NCBI GenBank assembly: GCA_015066165.1
Contig: SVOX01000003.1
Location: forward strand, 1-32,753
Reading direction: 5' to 3'
Origin: Oscillospiraceae bacterium
Lineage (GTDB): Bacteria > Bacillota > Clostridia > Oscillospirales > Acutalibacteraceae
DNA length: 32,753 nt
Part shown: one piece after another, positions 1-10,566 of the stretch
Layout of the letters: each line of letters starts with the position of its first letter
Position numbering within the stretch: position 1 is the first letter of the stretch
Translations under genes and position numbers: made by a program
Notes under the pieces: generated by a model
What the model was told of the DNA's origin: nothing
The model's database searches: none
The model's input: only the letters and a program-made list of their open reading frames with translations

Positions 1-32
1 AAAACACCTGCATCCAAAATACAGGTGTTTTT
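1..32. terminator. Intrinsic terminator hairpin downstream of the PBP gene
   Basis: AAAACACCTG-N11-CAGGTGTTTT inverted repeat with flanking A/T runs, just past the stop of the minus-strand ORF. Confidence 0.8.
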
Positions 33-55
33 AAATTAATTACCGATTATCTTCA

Positions 56-2497
56 TCATCCGCCCGAAGTAGCGGGTTCTGTCGAAGTATTTGAACTCTC
101 ACCCGAAGAAGTTTCAGGTTTCGAAGTTGGTTGACTTGTGGAAGTTTCGGAAGAAGTACTACTTGTTTGAGAAGAAGTCACTTGTGAAGTTTGCGCAGAA
201 GAAGAACTTTGTACAGGTTGACTGGGAACTGCACCTGGTTGAATCTGGCTTTGTGAAGCCGAACTTGAAGAATTTTTATCCTTCTTCTTGTCTTTCTTAT
301 TTTTCTTTTCTTCGTCTTCGTCGGGCTCTAAATAATCTTCTTCTTTTAAGATTTTACCCGGTTTTGTACCGTTTTTATAATAGCCCTCACCTTGACGGTA
401 AACAAGTTCGCTGTCAACAAACTCTTTCTTTTCTAAATCTTTGTGAATTTCATGCATAATTTCACGCCAAATTGACTTTGCGGCACTTGTGTTGTAAACA
501 CGTTGGTTATGGTCAAAACCATACCATACCGAACCAACGTAATAAGGCGTACCGCCAACAAGCCAAGAGTCTTTGGTGTCGCTTGAAGTACCGGTTTTGG
601 CGTATGCTTTCATACTGTAGTTAAAGCCGGCTATTGCCGAACCTGTACCGCCCTTTTTATAAACAACTTCCCTTAGCAAGTGGTTCATTATTGTTGCGGT
701 ATCTTCACCAATGGCTCTTTTACCCTTTTTATCGGCCTCTAATACAACTTTATTATTTCTGTCAACCACTTTGTAGTAAGTGGTTGGTTCAAAATATACA
801 CCGCCGTTGCCAAAAACAGCAAACGCCGCCGCCGACTCGGTTGGAGTTATACCGTAAGTACAACCGCCCAGCGCCAAAGAAGAAGCGTTCATATCATCTT
901 TAACAAGGTGTTTAAAGCCAAGTTTTTGTGTTAAGAAATTGTAAGATTCTTCTAAACCAACTCTTTCAATAAGACGAACAGGAACAGCGTTCATTGAGTG
1001 ACGTAAAGCATAGTTAAGCGGTACTTCACCCAAATATTTGCCAAACCATTCTCTTGGACCGGATTTACCGTATGAATAGTAGTGTTTCACCGGTTTATCA
1101 AGAACAATTCCGGTATAATCGGAAATATCGTTTTCTATTATAAGAGAATATACACCAAGCGGTTTCATTGTAGAACCTGGCTGACGCGGAACGTTGTAAG
1201 CACGGTTAAGACCACGGTTTACCTTCTTTTTACCTGTTCCGCCAACAATACCAACAATATGCCCCTCATAGTCCAAAATTGTCATTGCAGACTGAACGTT
1301 TTCATTTTCACCGTCAGGGCCTAATCTTTTTTCATAAAAATAGCGGTCTTTGTTTTTATAAGTTTTTTCCATTGTCTTTTGAATGGAAGTATTTACGGTT
1401 GAATAAATCTTATAACCGCCGTTATAAAACATTTGCGAAGCTATATCAGCATCACATTTATACTTTTTAGCAAGGTCGTCAATAACGTCTTGAATTAAAG
1501 TATCTGTAAAATAATCGTTTATTTCGCTGTCAAGGTGCTCTTTTTGAGAAAAGTCAAGTTTTACCTTTTCGTAATATGCCTTTTTGCATTCTTCGTAAGT
1601 TATATAGCCCAATTCGTACATTTTGTAAATTACAGTACGCCTACGTTCAGTATTGGCTTCCATGTTTGTTACAGGATTATAGCGAGAAGGGTTTTTAGTT
1701 ATAGCGGCAATAGCAGCGCATTCCGACAAAGTCAGTTCATCAACCTCTTTGCTGAAATAATAGTTTGCCGCAACCTGCACACCGTTAATACCGTTACCCA
1801 AAGCAATTGTATTAAGATATGCTTCCATTATCTGATCTTTGGAAAGTTCACTTTCAACAATGAGCGCTCTTACAATTTCTCTCACTTTACGTTTGTAGAT
1901 TTTTTCATTATCAGACGTGACGTTTTTTATCAACTGCTGAGTAATGGTAGAAGCGCCAAAATCTACCTGACTAAACTTTAAAAATTGGTTTGCAACTGCC
2001 ATAAATGTTCTTTGCCAGTCAACACCGTGATGCTTTTCAAAGTCTTCATCTTCAATGGCGATAAACGCTTTTTGTAAAGTATCGGGAACCTTTTTAATTG
2101 GAATCCAAATACGGTTTTCATCACCGTGAACACGTTTATATTCTTTCCATTTACCCTTTGAATTTTTAGCGTAAATGATGGTAGTCATATTAAGTTCAAG
2201 ATTTCGAATGTTTTGGGCAATTCTTCTTGCCGAAAACAAATCAAACTTATCGTAATTTGCACCGTCGGTAAAAATTGAAGTAAAGAACACAATCAAAACC
2301 AAAATACAAGAAATAAGATTTAATGAATAATTTTTAAGTTCCTGTTTTGATAAGCCCCTGACCCACTTGTAAGCAATTTTCAAATACTTCCAAGCATACG
2401 CCAAGCCAATCAAAACATAATTGTACGCTTTTTTTATGTAATCCCAAGCTAACTTTGCGGTTTTCTTAAAATCCAATTCATCCCATCCCTTCCGCAA
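56..2497 (-). CDS. Class A penicillin-binding protein (bifunctional transglycosylase/transpeptidase, PBP1A-like) with Ser/Thr/Gln-rich C-terminal tail
   Basis: GT51 motifs (EDEDFEKHHGVDW, GASTITQQLIKN) and transpeptidase motifs (RQPGSTMKP, SMN, KTGTS). Single N-terminal TM. The ORF opens with TTG; a downstream TTG at ~2476 has a better-spaced AAGGGA RBS. Confidence 0.95.
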   Translation of the reverse strand: MRKGWDELDFKKTAKLAWDYIKKAYNYVLIGLAYAWKYLKIAYKWVRGLSKQELKNYSLNLISCILVLIVFFTSIFTDGANYDKFDLFSARRIAQNIRNLELNMTTIIYAKNSKGKWKEYKRVHGDENRIWIPIKKVPDTLQKAFIAIEDEDFEKHHGVDWQRTFMAVANQFLKFSQVDFGASTITQQLIKNVTSDNEKIYKRKVREIVRALIVESELSKDQIMEAYLNTIALGNGINGVQVAANYYFSKEVDELTLSECAAIAAITKNPSRYNPVTNMEANTERRRTVIYKMYELGYITYEECKKAYYEKVKLDFSQKEHLDSEINDYFTDTLIQDVIDDLAKKYKCDADIASQMFYNGGYKIYSTVNTSIQKTMEKTYKNKDRYFYEKRLGPDGENENVQSAMTILDYEGHIVGIVGGTGKKKVNRGLNRAYNVPRQPGSTMKPLGVYSLIIENDISDYTGIVLDKPVKHYYSYGKSGPREWFGKYLGEVPLNYALRHSMNAVPVRLIERVGLEESYNFLTQKLGFKHLVKDDMNASSLALGGCTYGITPTESAAAFAVFGNGGVYFEPTTYYKVVDRNNKVVLEADKKGKRAIGEDTATIMNHLLREVVYKKGGTGSAIAGFNYSMKAYAKTGTSSDTKDSWLVGGTPYYVGSVWYGFDHNQRVYNTSAAKSIWREIMHEIHKDLEKKEFVDSELVYRQGEGYYKNGTKPGKILKEEDYLEPDEDEEKKNKKDKKKDKNSSSSASQSQIQPGAVPSQPVQSSSSAQTSQVTSSQTSSTSSETSTSQPTSKPETSSGESSNTSTEPATSGG

Positions 2498-2600
2498 ATA
2501 TTATAACTCACAATAATTATAACACCTTTACACAAAATTATCAATTACTTTTTTATCTATTATTAAATTGTAAATTTTTTCTTAAAAATACCAAATTTTG

Positions 2601-2628
2601 TTGAAAGTTTCACATAAAATATTATAAT
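2601..2628 (+). promoter_or_regulatory. Putative sigma-A-type promoter for the ABC transporter gene
   Basis: TTGAAA-N16-TATAAT, about 36 nt upstream of the start codon. Confidence 0.6.
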
Positions 2629-2663
2629 AATAGATATAGATAATTCTTGAAAGGACACGTGCA

Positions 2664-5663
2664 ATGTTAAAACTCTCAAATATTAAAAAAGATTATATTA
2701 CCGGAAGCACAAAAGTCGAAGCCCTTAAAGGTGTTAATTTAAGTTTTCGCAAAGCCGAATTTGTATCGGTTCTCGGACAGTCGGGTTGCGGTAAAACCAC
2801 CCTTTTAAATATAATAGGCGGACTTGATAAATATTCAAGCGGCGACCTTTTTATAAACGGTGTTTCCACAAAACATTTCAAAAGCAGAGATTGGGACAAC
2901 TACCGTAACCACTCGGTCGGATTTGTTTTTCAAAGTTATAACCTTATTCCTCATCAATCGGTTTTGCAAAACGTTGAACTTGCACTCTCGCTTTCAGGTG
3001 TTTCAAGAAAAGAACGAAAAAGAAGAGCAAAAGAAGCGCTCGAAATGGTGGGACTTGGCGACCAATTAAGGAAAAAGCCAAGTGAAATGTCGGGCGGACA
3101 AATGCAACGTGTGGCAATTGCCCGTGCTATTGTAAATAATCCGGATATTATTTTAGCAGACGAGCCAACAGGCGCTCTTGACACCGAAACCAGCGTTCAG
3201 GTTATGGAAATTTTAAAAGAAATTTCTAAAGAACGTCTTGTAATAATGGTAACCCACAACCCCGAACTTGCCGAAAAATACTCAACACGTATTATTCGTA
3301 TGTTGGACGGTTTGGTTACAAGCGATTCAAAACCGCTAACAACAGAAGAAATGCAGGAATTTGAACCCAAAAATGAAAAACCAAAAAATACAAAGCGTCA
3401 AAAAATGCCTTCAATGTCGCTTTTTACTTCCTTTTCACTTTCACTCAAAAACCTTTTCACAAAAAAAGGACGAACAATTTTAACTTCGTTTGCGGGTAGT
3501 ATTGGCATTATTGGTATTGCGCTTATTTTTGCGGTTTCTCAAGGTATGACAACCTATATTGACATGGTGCAGGAAGACACTTTGGCTTCATACCCAATAA
3601 CACTTGAAAATCAGTCAATGGATATTTCTTCCCTGCTTGAGACATTTATAGGAACAGCGCATTCGGGCAAAAATCACGAAAAAGATGCCGTTTACCAAAA
3701 GTCTATGGTTTACGATATGTTAAACGCTTTAAACTCGGCAGAAACCAATAAAAACGACCTTAAATCTTTTAAAACGTATCTTGAAAATCAACTGGCAGAC
3801 GATATTGAAAACCCCGAACTCAAACAGGCAATAAACGGTGTTTCTTACACCTATGATTTTGACCTTTTGGTATATACAGAAAATATTGACGGCAGTATCA
3901 TTCGTTCGGATAGCGAGGAACTTATGCAAGAAGTTTTGCTTGAGCATTTTGGTATGGATATGACCACTATTGTTGATATGGGCGCCTCAAGCGGAATGTC
4001 AAAAAATATGATGCCTATGGGTAGTATGAAACTTTGGCAAGAAATGCTTTCAGGCAAAGACGGTTCGCTTATAAGTCCGCTTATCAAAGACCAATACGAT
4101 ATGGTTTACGGTTCTTGGCCAAACGATTACAATGAAATTGTATTAGTACTTGACAAAAACAACGAACTTGACGATATGGCGCTTTACTCTTTAGGTCTTA
4201 AAACTAAAGAAGAAATCGATAAATTAACAAAAGCCGCCATAAAACAAGAAAATATTGAATATGACAATGTCAGTTGGTCTTATGAAGAAATATGCGACAG
4301 AGAATTTCGTGTTATCCTTAATTCCGACTGTTACACCTACGACAAAAAGAACAAAGTTTATAAAGACCTTCGTGAAACAAAAACAGGGCTTAAATATCTT
4401 TACGATAACGGTATTTCCTTAAAAGTTACGGGCATTATCCGTCCTAACGAAGACGCCGTTTCAACAATGCTTACCGGCTCTATTGCTTACACAAAAGACC
4501 TGACTGAATTTGTGGTTGAAAAAGCCCATAAATCAAAAGCAATAAAAGAGCAAAAAAGCAATAAAGATACCGATATTTTTACAAATCTCCCCTTTAGTGA
4601 GAACAGTACAAATCTTACCGACCGTCAAAAGCAAAAAGAGTTTAAAAAGTATTTAAACTCGCTTGACAAAAAGGAAAAAGCCGAAACCTACGTAAAGATA
4701 AAATGCGTTCCCAAGACAGAAGACGTTGACAAATTTGTTGACGACACTATAAAGGACAAAAAACGTAAAGATATTGAAGAAATTCTTCTACCTGTACTCT
4801 CGTCTCAAACGGGTATGAGCGAAAAAGAAATTAAAGAATATCTTTCTTCTATGAAGGACAAAGATTTAGAAGATATTTACTCAACAATTCTTGAAGAGCA
4901 ATATAAAATGCAATATGCCAAGGGTGTTATGGCGCAACTCGCCGTTATGCCTGAAGATATGAAAGCCACCGCATTAGACCAAGAAAAATCAGACTACACC
5001 GTAAAAGAATGTGCCCTTTATTACGACGAAGTTTTAGAGTTTTCGGAGTCATCATACGACAGTAATATGCGAGAACTCGGCTACGTGAAATTAGACACCC
5101 CTTCTACCATAAATCTTTATGCCACCACCTTTGAAGACAAGGATATTATCGAGGCAGCAATTAAAGAATACAATAACGGTGTCGAAGAACTTTCAAAAAT
5201 TTCTTATACCGACTATGTAGGAATTATGATGTCTTCTATCACCACCATAATCAACGCTATAACCTACGTTTTAATTGCCTTTGTTGCAGTATCGCTTATT
5301 GTATCTTCAATTATGATTGGTGTAATAACCTTAATTTCAGTGCAGGAAAGAACAAAAGAAATTGGTATTTTACGTGCTATAGGTGCTTCAAAGCGGAACG
5401 TTTCAACAATGTTCAATGCCGAAACAGTAATAATCGGCTTCACTTCGGGGGCTTTGGGCGTTATCATAACCTATTTGCTGTGTATTCCAATAAATCTTAT
5501 TTTGCACAAACTCACAGGCATTGGAAATCTTAATGCAATTCTTCCGCTCCCCGTGGCGATAGTATTAGTAATTATAAGCGTGTTACTCACAATGCTTTCA
5601 GGACTTATCCCGTCAAGAAGCGCCGCTAAAAAAGACCCTGTTATAGCGCTTCGAACTGAATAA
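2664..5663 (+). CDS. Fused ABC transporter ATP-binding protein/FtsX-family permease (MacB-like) with large extracytoplasmic domain
   Basis: Walker [10 protein letters not shown], signature [14 protein letters not shown], Walker [12 protein letters not shown], then one TM, ~550-aa soluble insert and three C-terminal TMs (FtsX-like: [17 protein letters not shown]). Confidence 0.93.
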   Translation: MLKLSNIKKDYITGSTKVEALKGVNLSFRKAEFVSVLGQSGCGKTTLLNIIGGLDKYSSGDLFINGVSTKHFKSRDWDNYRNHSVGFVFQSYNLIPHQSVLQNVELALSLSGVSRKERKRRAKEALEMVGLGDQLRKKPSEMSGGQMQRVAIARAIVNNPDIILADEPTGALDTETSVQVMEILKEISKERLVIMVTHNPELAEKYSTRIIRMLDGLVTSDSKPLTTEEMQEFEPKNEKPKNTKRQKMPSMSLFTSFSLSLKNLFTKKGRTILTSFAGSIGIIGIALIFAVSQGMTTYIDMVQEDTLASYPITLENQSMDISSLLETFIGTAHSGKNHEKDAVYQKSMVYDMLNALNSAETNKNDLKSFKTYLENQLADDIENPELKQAINGVSYTYDFDLLVYTENIDGSIIRSDSEELMQEVLLEHFGMDMTTIVDMGASSGMSKNMMPMGSMKLWQEMLSGKDGSLISPLIKDQYDMVYGSWPNDYNEIVLVLDKNNELDDMALYSLGLKTKEEIDKLTKAAIKQENIEYDNVSWSYEEICDREFRVILNSDCYTYDKKNKVYKDLRETKTGLKYLYDNGISLKVTGIIRPNEDAVSTMLTGSIAYTKDLTEFVVEKAHKSKAIKEQKSNKDTDIFTNLPFSENSTNLTDRQKQKEFKKYLNSLDKKEKAETYVKIKCVPKTEDVDKFVDDTIKDKKRKDIEEILLPVLSSQTGMSEKEIKEYLSSMKDKDLEDIYSTILEEQYKMQYAKGVMAQLAVMPEDMKATALDQEKSDYTVKECALYYDEVLEFSESSYDSNMRELGYVKLDTPSTINLYATTFEDKDIIEAAIKEYNNGVEELSKISYTDYVGIMMSSITTIINAITYVLIAFVAVSLIVSSIMIGVITLISVQERTKEIGILRAIGASKRNVSTMFNAETVIIGFTSGALGVIITYLLCIPINLILHKLTGIGNLNAILPLPVAIVLVIISVLLTMLSGLIPSRSAAKKDPVIALRTE

Positions 5664-5670
5664 ACTTTCA

Positions 5671-5699
5671 AAAAAGTCGGCATTTTTGCCGACTTTTTT
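5671..5699 (+). terminator. Intrinsic terminator
   Basis: AAAAAGTCGGCA-TTTT-TGCCGACTTTTTT just after the ABC transporter stop. Confidence 0.9.
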
Positions 5700-5787
5700 A
5701 TTTTTTGGTTAATTTTTGAAAAAAAGTACTTCTATTTTATATTATTATTTGTTATAATAAATATGATTATGTATAGGCGGTGAAAAT

Positions 5788-6546
5788 GTGTTTGTTGATA
5801 TAGACGGTTTAAATATTGAATATTGTGAAGAAGGCGATGGTTATCCTGTGCTTTTGCTTCACGGTTGGGGTGCCTCTTTCGATACCTACCGTGGTATTAT
5901 AAACACCCTTAAAGACCGCCATCGTGTAATTGCACTAAACTTTCCCGGTTGCGGAAATTCCGATACAATGGAAACTCCTTGGGATTTAGATAATTACTGC
6001 GATTTAGTTTTAAAGTTTATGAAAAAGTTGAATATTGAAAATCCAATAATTTTCGGCCATTCCCACGGGGGCAGAGTTACCATTAAACTCGTTGCTGAAG
6101 GTATGGTAAACCCGCCCAAAATCGTATTGCTCGATTCAGCAGGTCTTATCCCTGAAAAAACTCCCCGTCAAAAACGCCGTGCTAAAAACTTTAAACGAAT
6201 TAAAACGTTTTTAATGTTACCCGTTATTAGAAATTTTTCAGGTGGTTTGCTTGAAAAAGCCCGTAATCACTATGGCTCGGCAGATTATAACGCCGCTCCC
6301 TTGGTTTTAAGGCAAACTTTGGTATCGCTTGTAAACACCGATTTGCGTGACATACTTCACAAAATCTCTTGCCCTACTCTTTTAATATGGGGTGAAAACG
6401 ATACCGCAACACCACTTTCAGATGCCAAAATAATTGAAAGCCGTATAAAAGACTGCGGTTTATGTGTAATAGAGGGCGCAGGCCACTTTTCTTTCCTTGA
6501 AAGTCCGTTTAAAGCCCACGCAATTATAAACAGTTTTATAAAATAG
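5788..6546 (+). CDS. Alpha/beta hydrolase fold protein
   Basis: LLLHGWGAS oxyanion region, nucleophile elbow GHSHGG, acid LLIWGENDTATPL, catalytic His in GAGHFSFLESP. GTG start. Confidence 0.9.
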   Translation: MFVDIDGLNIEYCEEGDGYPVLLLHGWGASFDTYRGIINTLKDRHRVIALNFPGCGNSDTMETPWDLDNYCDLVLKFMKKLNIENPIIFGHSHGGRVTIKLVAEGMVNPPKIVLLDSAGLIPEKTPRQKRRAKNFKRIKTFLMLPVIRNFSGGLLEKARNHYGSADYNAAPLVLRQTLVSLVNTDLRDILHKISCPTLLIWGENDTATPLSDAKIIESRIKDCGLCVIEGAGHFSFLESPFKAHAIINSFIK

Positions 6547-6557
6547 AGGTTATCTAA

Positions 6558-8132
6558 ATGAATATTTATTTACTTATTTTGTTGGTACTTTCGGCACTAT
6601 GCGCCATATTCTCCTTAACGCAACATTTTCAAATGTTGCAACAAAATTCATATTTCCCATCACGCTATTTCGGGTGGCTTCGCCAAAGTTATAATAAAGC
6701 ATTGTTAGTGGATGCAATATTCTACTTTATTATAACTGCATTTTATCTTTTAAAGTTTTTTAGAATTGGTTGTGTTGCGGCTTTTATAATTCTTTTCTTC
6801 AAATTAAGAAAATCCCGTGACATTCAAAAAACTTCAATCAAACCCTTGGTTTTCACCGACCGCATAAAGCGTATGTACGTTATTGTAATATTGCTTTTCG
6901 CATTACTTATTGGTATATATGCCAAATTCCCAACAACAGTAGTTGCAAGAATAGCAATTACTCTTTGTTTGTTGCTTGGGTTTATAACAATAGCCCTAAC
7001 CTTTGCCGTTTGGGGTATCACTTTGCCAATTGAAAAACGCATTTCAAAATATTATATTGACGACGCCGTAAAGATTTTAAAATCTCGCCCTGACCTTAAA
7101 ATAGTTGGTATTACAGGCAGTTACGGTAAAACAACAACAAAATTTATTTTAACCCGCATTTTAAGTGAGAAATTCAACGTTGTTTGCACACCTCTCAGTT
7201 ACAATACCCCAATGGGTGTAGTTAAAACAATTAGAACCTTACTAAAACCCCAAACTCAAATCTTTGTATGTGAAATGGGCGCCAAAAATATTGGCGATAT
7301 TGAAGAAATTTGCAATATTGCAAATCCAAACTTTGGTCTTATCACTTCGGTAGGACCTCAACACCTTGAAACTTTCAAAACTGTAGATAACGTTTTTAAC
7401 ACCAAGTTTGAACTTGCAAACGCTGTAAAGCAAAATGGCGGTACACTATTTGTTAACGGTGACAGTAAAGAAATTATCAGTCGTATTAAAGATGAATACG
7501 TAACCTACGGCACAAATAAAAAGTTTGATTTTTGCGGTGAAAACCTTTCTTATGGCAGAGACGGTTCACAATTCACCATAAAACTCGGCGGAGAAAAGGT
7601 TAAGTTTTCTACCAAACTTTTAGGTCTTCACAGCATAATTGACATAATAGGCGCTGTATCACTTGCTTTCACTTTGGGTGTGCCTGTTTCAGATATACAG
7701 TTTGCAGTAGCATCTCTCAAACCGGCAGAACACCGCCTTGAATTAAAACCGTTCCAAAACGGCTCACTTCTTATTGACGATGCTTACAATTCCAACCCCG
7801 AAGGTTGCCTTGAAGCAGTTAGAGTGCTTGGTTCCTTTGAAGGAATGAAAAAAGTTATTGTCACCCCCGGTCTTGTAGAACTTGGTGACAAAGAATATGA
7901 ATATAATTATGCATTAGGTAAAGAAGCAGCAAAGAATTGCGATATTATAATATTGGTTGGCAAAAACCGCTCAAAGCCAATGCAAGACGCTGTTAAAGAC
8001 AGTAATTTCAACCCGTTAGGGCTTTACGTTGTTTCAAGTTTTAAAGAAGCAATGTCTGTTTATTCGCAACTTGCCGATAATAACACCGTTGTTCTTTTTG
8101 AGAACGACTTACCCGATAACTATTTGTATTAA
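6558..8132 (+). CDS. Membrane-anchored Mur ligase family protein (MurF-like)
   Basis: Mur ligase P-loop GITGSYGKTTTK, central-domain EMGAKNIGDI, DDAYNSNPEG motif. N-terminal ~160 aa are hydrophobic TM segments rather than a canonical MurF domain 1. Confidence 0.85.
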   Translation: MNIYLLILLVLSALCAIFSLTQHFQMLQQNSYFPSRYFGWLRQSYNKALLVDAIFYFIITAFYLLKFFRIGCVAAFIILFFKLRKSRDIQKTSIKPLVFTDRIKRMYVIVILLFALLIGIYAKFPTTVVARIAITLCLLLGFITIALTFAVWGITLPIEKRISKYYIDDAVKILKSRPDLKIVGITGSYGKTTTKFILTRILSEKFNVVCTPLSYNTPMGVVKTIRTLLKPQTQIFVCEMGAKNIGDIEEICNIANPNFGLITSVGPQHLETFKTVDNVFNTKFELANAVKQNGGTLFVNGDSKEIISRIKDEYVTYGTNKKFDFCGENLSYGRDGSQFTIKLGGEKVKFSTKLLGLHSIIDIIGAVSLAFTLGVPVSDIQFAVASLKPAEHRLELKPFQNGSLLIDDAYNSNPEGCLEAVRVLGSFEGMKKVIVTPGLVELGDKEYEYNYALGKEAAKNCDIIILVGKNRSKPMQDAVKDSNFNPLGLYVVSSFKEAMSVYSQLADNNTVVLFENDLPDNYLY

Positions 8133-8143
8133 GGAGAGTTTTT

Positions 8144-9337
8144 ATGAAAATCAATGTGGCTTTTGTTTACGGTTGCCGTTCGGTTGAACACGAAGTTTCA
8201 ATAATTTCGGCTGTTCAGGCAATGCGCTCGGTTGACCGTAACAAGTATAAAATCACACCAATTTACGTAACCAAAAACGGTGAAATGTACACCGGTGAAG
8301 ATTTGTTTGAAATTGAAAACTACCGCAACTTACCCGAACTTTTGAAAAAATGCCGTAAAGTATATCTCACCCGTGAAAACGACAACGTGCTTGTGAAATC
8401 GGTTGAAAAGAAACTCTTCAAAAACGAAAAAGATATTGCTATTGACGTTGCTTTCCCTGTTGTTCACGGCACAAACTGTGAAGACGGTACAATTCAAGGT
8501 CTTTTTGAATTTTTAAACATTCCTTACGTTGGCTGTGATATCGTGTCTTCGGCTGTGGGTATGGATAAAGCAATTTTTAAAGACGTTCTTAAAACCGCAA
8601 AACTTCCCGTACTTGACTGTATTTGTATTTATTCTAAAGAATACGTGGCTGATAAAAACGCAGCCGTTAAAAAAATAGAAAAAGAAATCGGTTTCCCGCT
8701 TATTGTAAAACCCGTAAATCTTGGCTCAAGCGTTGGTATTACAAAAGTTAACTCTAAAGAAGAACTTGACAACGCAATGATGCTCGCTTTCAGTTTTACC
8801 GACCGTGTTTTACTCGAACACGCTATAAACAACCTACGTGAAATCAACTGCTCGGTTGTGGGCGACAGCGACCATTGCGAAGCCAGTGTTTGCGAAGAAC
8901 CAATTGCTAATGATGAAATTTTATCTTACCAAGATAAATATTTAGGTGGCGGAAAGCAACAAGGCGGCAGTAAGGGAATGGCATCTCTTGGCAGAAAAAT
9001 CCCTGCCGAACTTTCAAAATCTAAAGAAAAAGAAATTCGTGACCTTGCTTGTAAGGTGTTTAAAGCCATTGGAGCAAACGGCGTTGTTCGTATCGACTTT
9101 ATGATAGATGTTGACACTGACACCGTTTATGCCAACGAAATTAATACTATCCCCGGTTCGCTTGCTTTCTATTTGTGGGAAGCCACGGGTATTAATTACA
9201 CTGCCCTTTTAGACCAACTTATTGAACTTGCATTTAAAAGAGCACGTGCCCGTGACAATATAACCTACACAATAGATACAAATATTCTTTCGGGCGTTTC
9301 CTTTGGTTCAAAAGGTTCTAAAGGAGCAAAAATGTAA
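8144..9337 (+). CDS. ddl: D-alanine--D-alanine ligase
   Basis: ATP-grasp ligase motifs VAFPVVHGTNCEDGTIQGLFE, GCDIVSSAVGMDKAIFK, PLIVKPVNLGSSVGITKV, ANEINTIPGSLAFYLWEATG. Strong RBS AAGGAGAG. Confidence 0.95.
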   Translation: MKINVAFVYGCRSVEHEVSIISAVQAMRSVDRNKYKITPIYVTKNGEMYTGEDLFEIENYRNLPELLKKCRKVYLTRENDNVLVKSVEKKLFKNEKDIAIDVAFPVVHGTNCEDGTIQGLFEFLNIPYVGCDIVSSAVGMDKAIFKDVLKTAKLPVLDCICIYSKEYVADKNAAVKKIEKEIGFPLIVKPVNLGSSVGITKVNSKEELDNAMMLAFSFTDRVLLEHAINNLREINCSVVGDSDHCEASVCEEPIANDEILSYQDKYLGGGKQQGGSKGMASLGRKIPAELSKSKEKEIRDLACKVFKAIGANGVVRIDFMIDVDTDTVYANEINTIPGSLAFYLWEATGINYTALLDQLIELAFKRARARDNITYTIDTNILSGVSFGSKGSKGAKM

Positions 9338-10521
9338 TGACCAACCTTTTAATAAAACTGTTTGTGAAAGATTTTCAAAACACAAAAGATAATAAAGTTC
9401 GTGAAAACTATGGAAATCTTGGCAGTATAACTGGTATTGCCTGTAACTTATTACTTTGTATTTTAAAAATCACTGTTGGCCTTGTAATTGGCAGTATTTC
9501 CATCACTGCCGACGGTTTAAACAATTTGTCCGATATGGGTTCTTCGGTTATTACAATGATTGGCTTTAAACTTTCAAACAAACCTGCCGACACCGACCAC
9601 CCCTTTGGACACGGAAGAATGGAATATATGTCGGCGTTTATTGTAGCAATTCTTATTTTGCTTGTTGGTTTTGAACTTTTAAAATCTTCGGTAACTGCTC
9701 TTATTAATTCCAATCCCGCACCTACTTATTCAATTATATCAATTATAATTTTAGCGGTATCGGTTGTTATTAAGTTTTGGATGTACTGTTTTAACCGTAA
9801 AATCGGCAAAAAAATAGAATCTGAATCGCTACTCGCCACCGCACAGGACTGTCTTAACGACGTTATAGCCACCACAGTAATCTTAATCGCAGCGGGTGTG
9901 ACATATTTCTTAAATCCACCCTTTAACCTTGACGCCGTAATGGGTGTTGCAGTTGCAATATTTATACTGATTTCGGGAATAAACACCGCTAAAGAAACAC
10001 TTAACAGCATATTAGGTGCTCCACCTGAAAAACAACTTATTGAAGACATTGAAAAATCAATAATGTCTTATCCCGAATTTGTTGGTATTCACGACCTTAT
10101 AGTACATAACTACGGTCCAGGTAGGCAGTTTGCTTCGGTTCACGTTGAGGTGCCCCAAGACATTGATATTGTAAAGTGTCATGAGCAAATCGACATTTGT
10201 GAAAAGCAAATCGCTGAAACTTTGGGAATACAACTTGTAATACATATGGACCCAATAGACGTCAACAACGAAACGGTAAATAACACTAAAGCCGAATTGG
10301 CAAGAGGTATTAAAATAATCGACGAAAATCTCACACTTCACGATTTTCGTATGACCCCCGAATGTGAGCAACAAACAAATTTAATTTTCGACGTTGTAAT
10401 CCCCGCAAGTTGCAAACTTGGCAAAAAAGAATTAAATAAAAAAATCAGTGAGATAGCACGTCTTATAAACCCAACGTTTTGTTGTGTTATAACCTTTGAC
10501 CAAAATTTCATTGGTGAATAA
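9337..10521 (+). CDS. Cation diffusion facilitator (CDF) family transporter
   Basis: CDF motifs SISITADGLNNLSDMGSSV, DTDHPFGHGRMEY; C-terminal cytoplasmic domain. Start overlaps the ddl stop (TAATG). Confidence 0.93.
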   Translation: MTNLLIKLFVKDFQNTKDNKVRENYGNLGSITGIACNLLLCILKITVGLVIGSISITADGLNNLSDMGSSVITMIGFKLSNKPADTDHPFGHGRMEYMSAFIVAILILLVGFELLKSSVTALINSNPAPTYSIISIIILAVSVVIKFWMYCFNRKIGKKIESESLLATAQDCLNDVIATTVILIAAGVTYFLNPPFNLDAVMGVAVAIFILISGINTAKETLNSILGAPPEKQLIEDIEKSIMSYPEFVGIHDLIVHNYGPGRQFASVHVEVPQDIDIVKCHEQIDICEKQIAETLGIQLVIHMDPIDVNNETVNNTKAELARGIKIIDENLTLHDFRMTPECEQQTNLIFDVVIPASCKLGKKELNKKISEIARLINPTFCCVITFDQNFIGE

Positions 10522-10526
10522 AAACT

Positions 10527-10557
10527 AAAAGCGAACGGAAATTTCCGTTCGCTTTTT
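10527..10557. terminator. Bidirectional intrinsic terminator between convergent genes
   Basis: Perfect palindrome AAAAGCGAACGGAAA/TTTCCGTTCGCTTTT with T run. Confidence 0.9.
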
Positions 10558-10566
10558 TTAACTGTA

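Noticed and set aside
91-1981. Several plus-strand ORFs antisense to the PBP gene (91..459, 634..903, 1082..1324, 1535..1981)
   Set aside because: Low-complexity Leu/Phe/Tyr-rich translations, all opposite a well-supported PBP frame.
5788-9337. A van-type glycopeptide resistance cluster
   Set aside because: The ligase has a D-Ala-D-Ala-type YxxKY loop signature, and there is no VanH/VanX/VanY/VanT or VanRS-like gene in the window.
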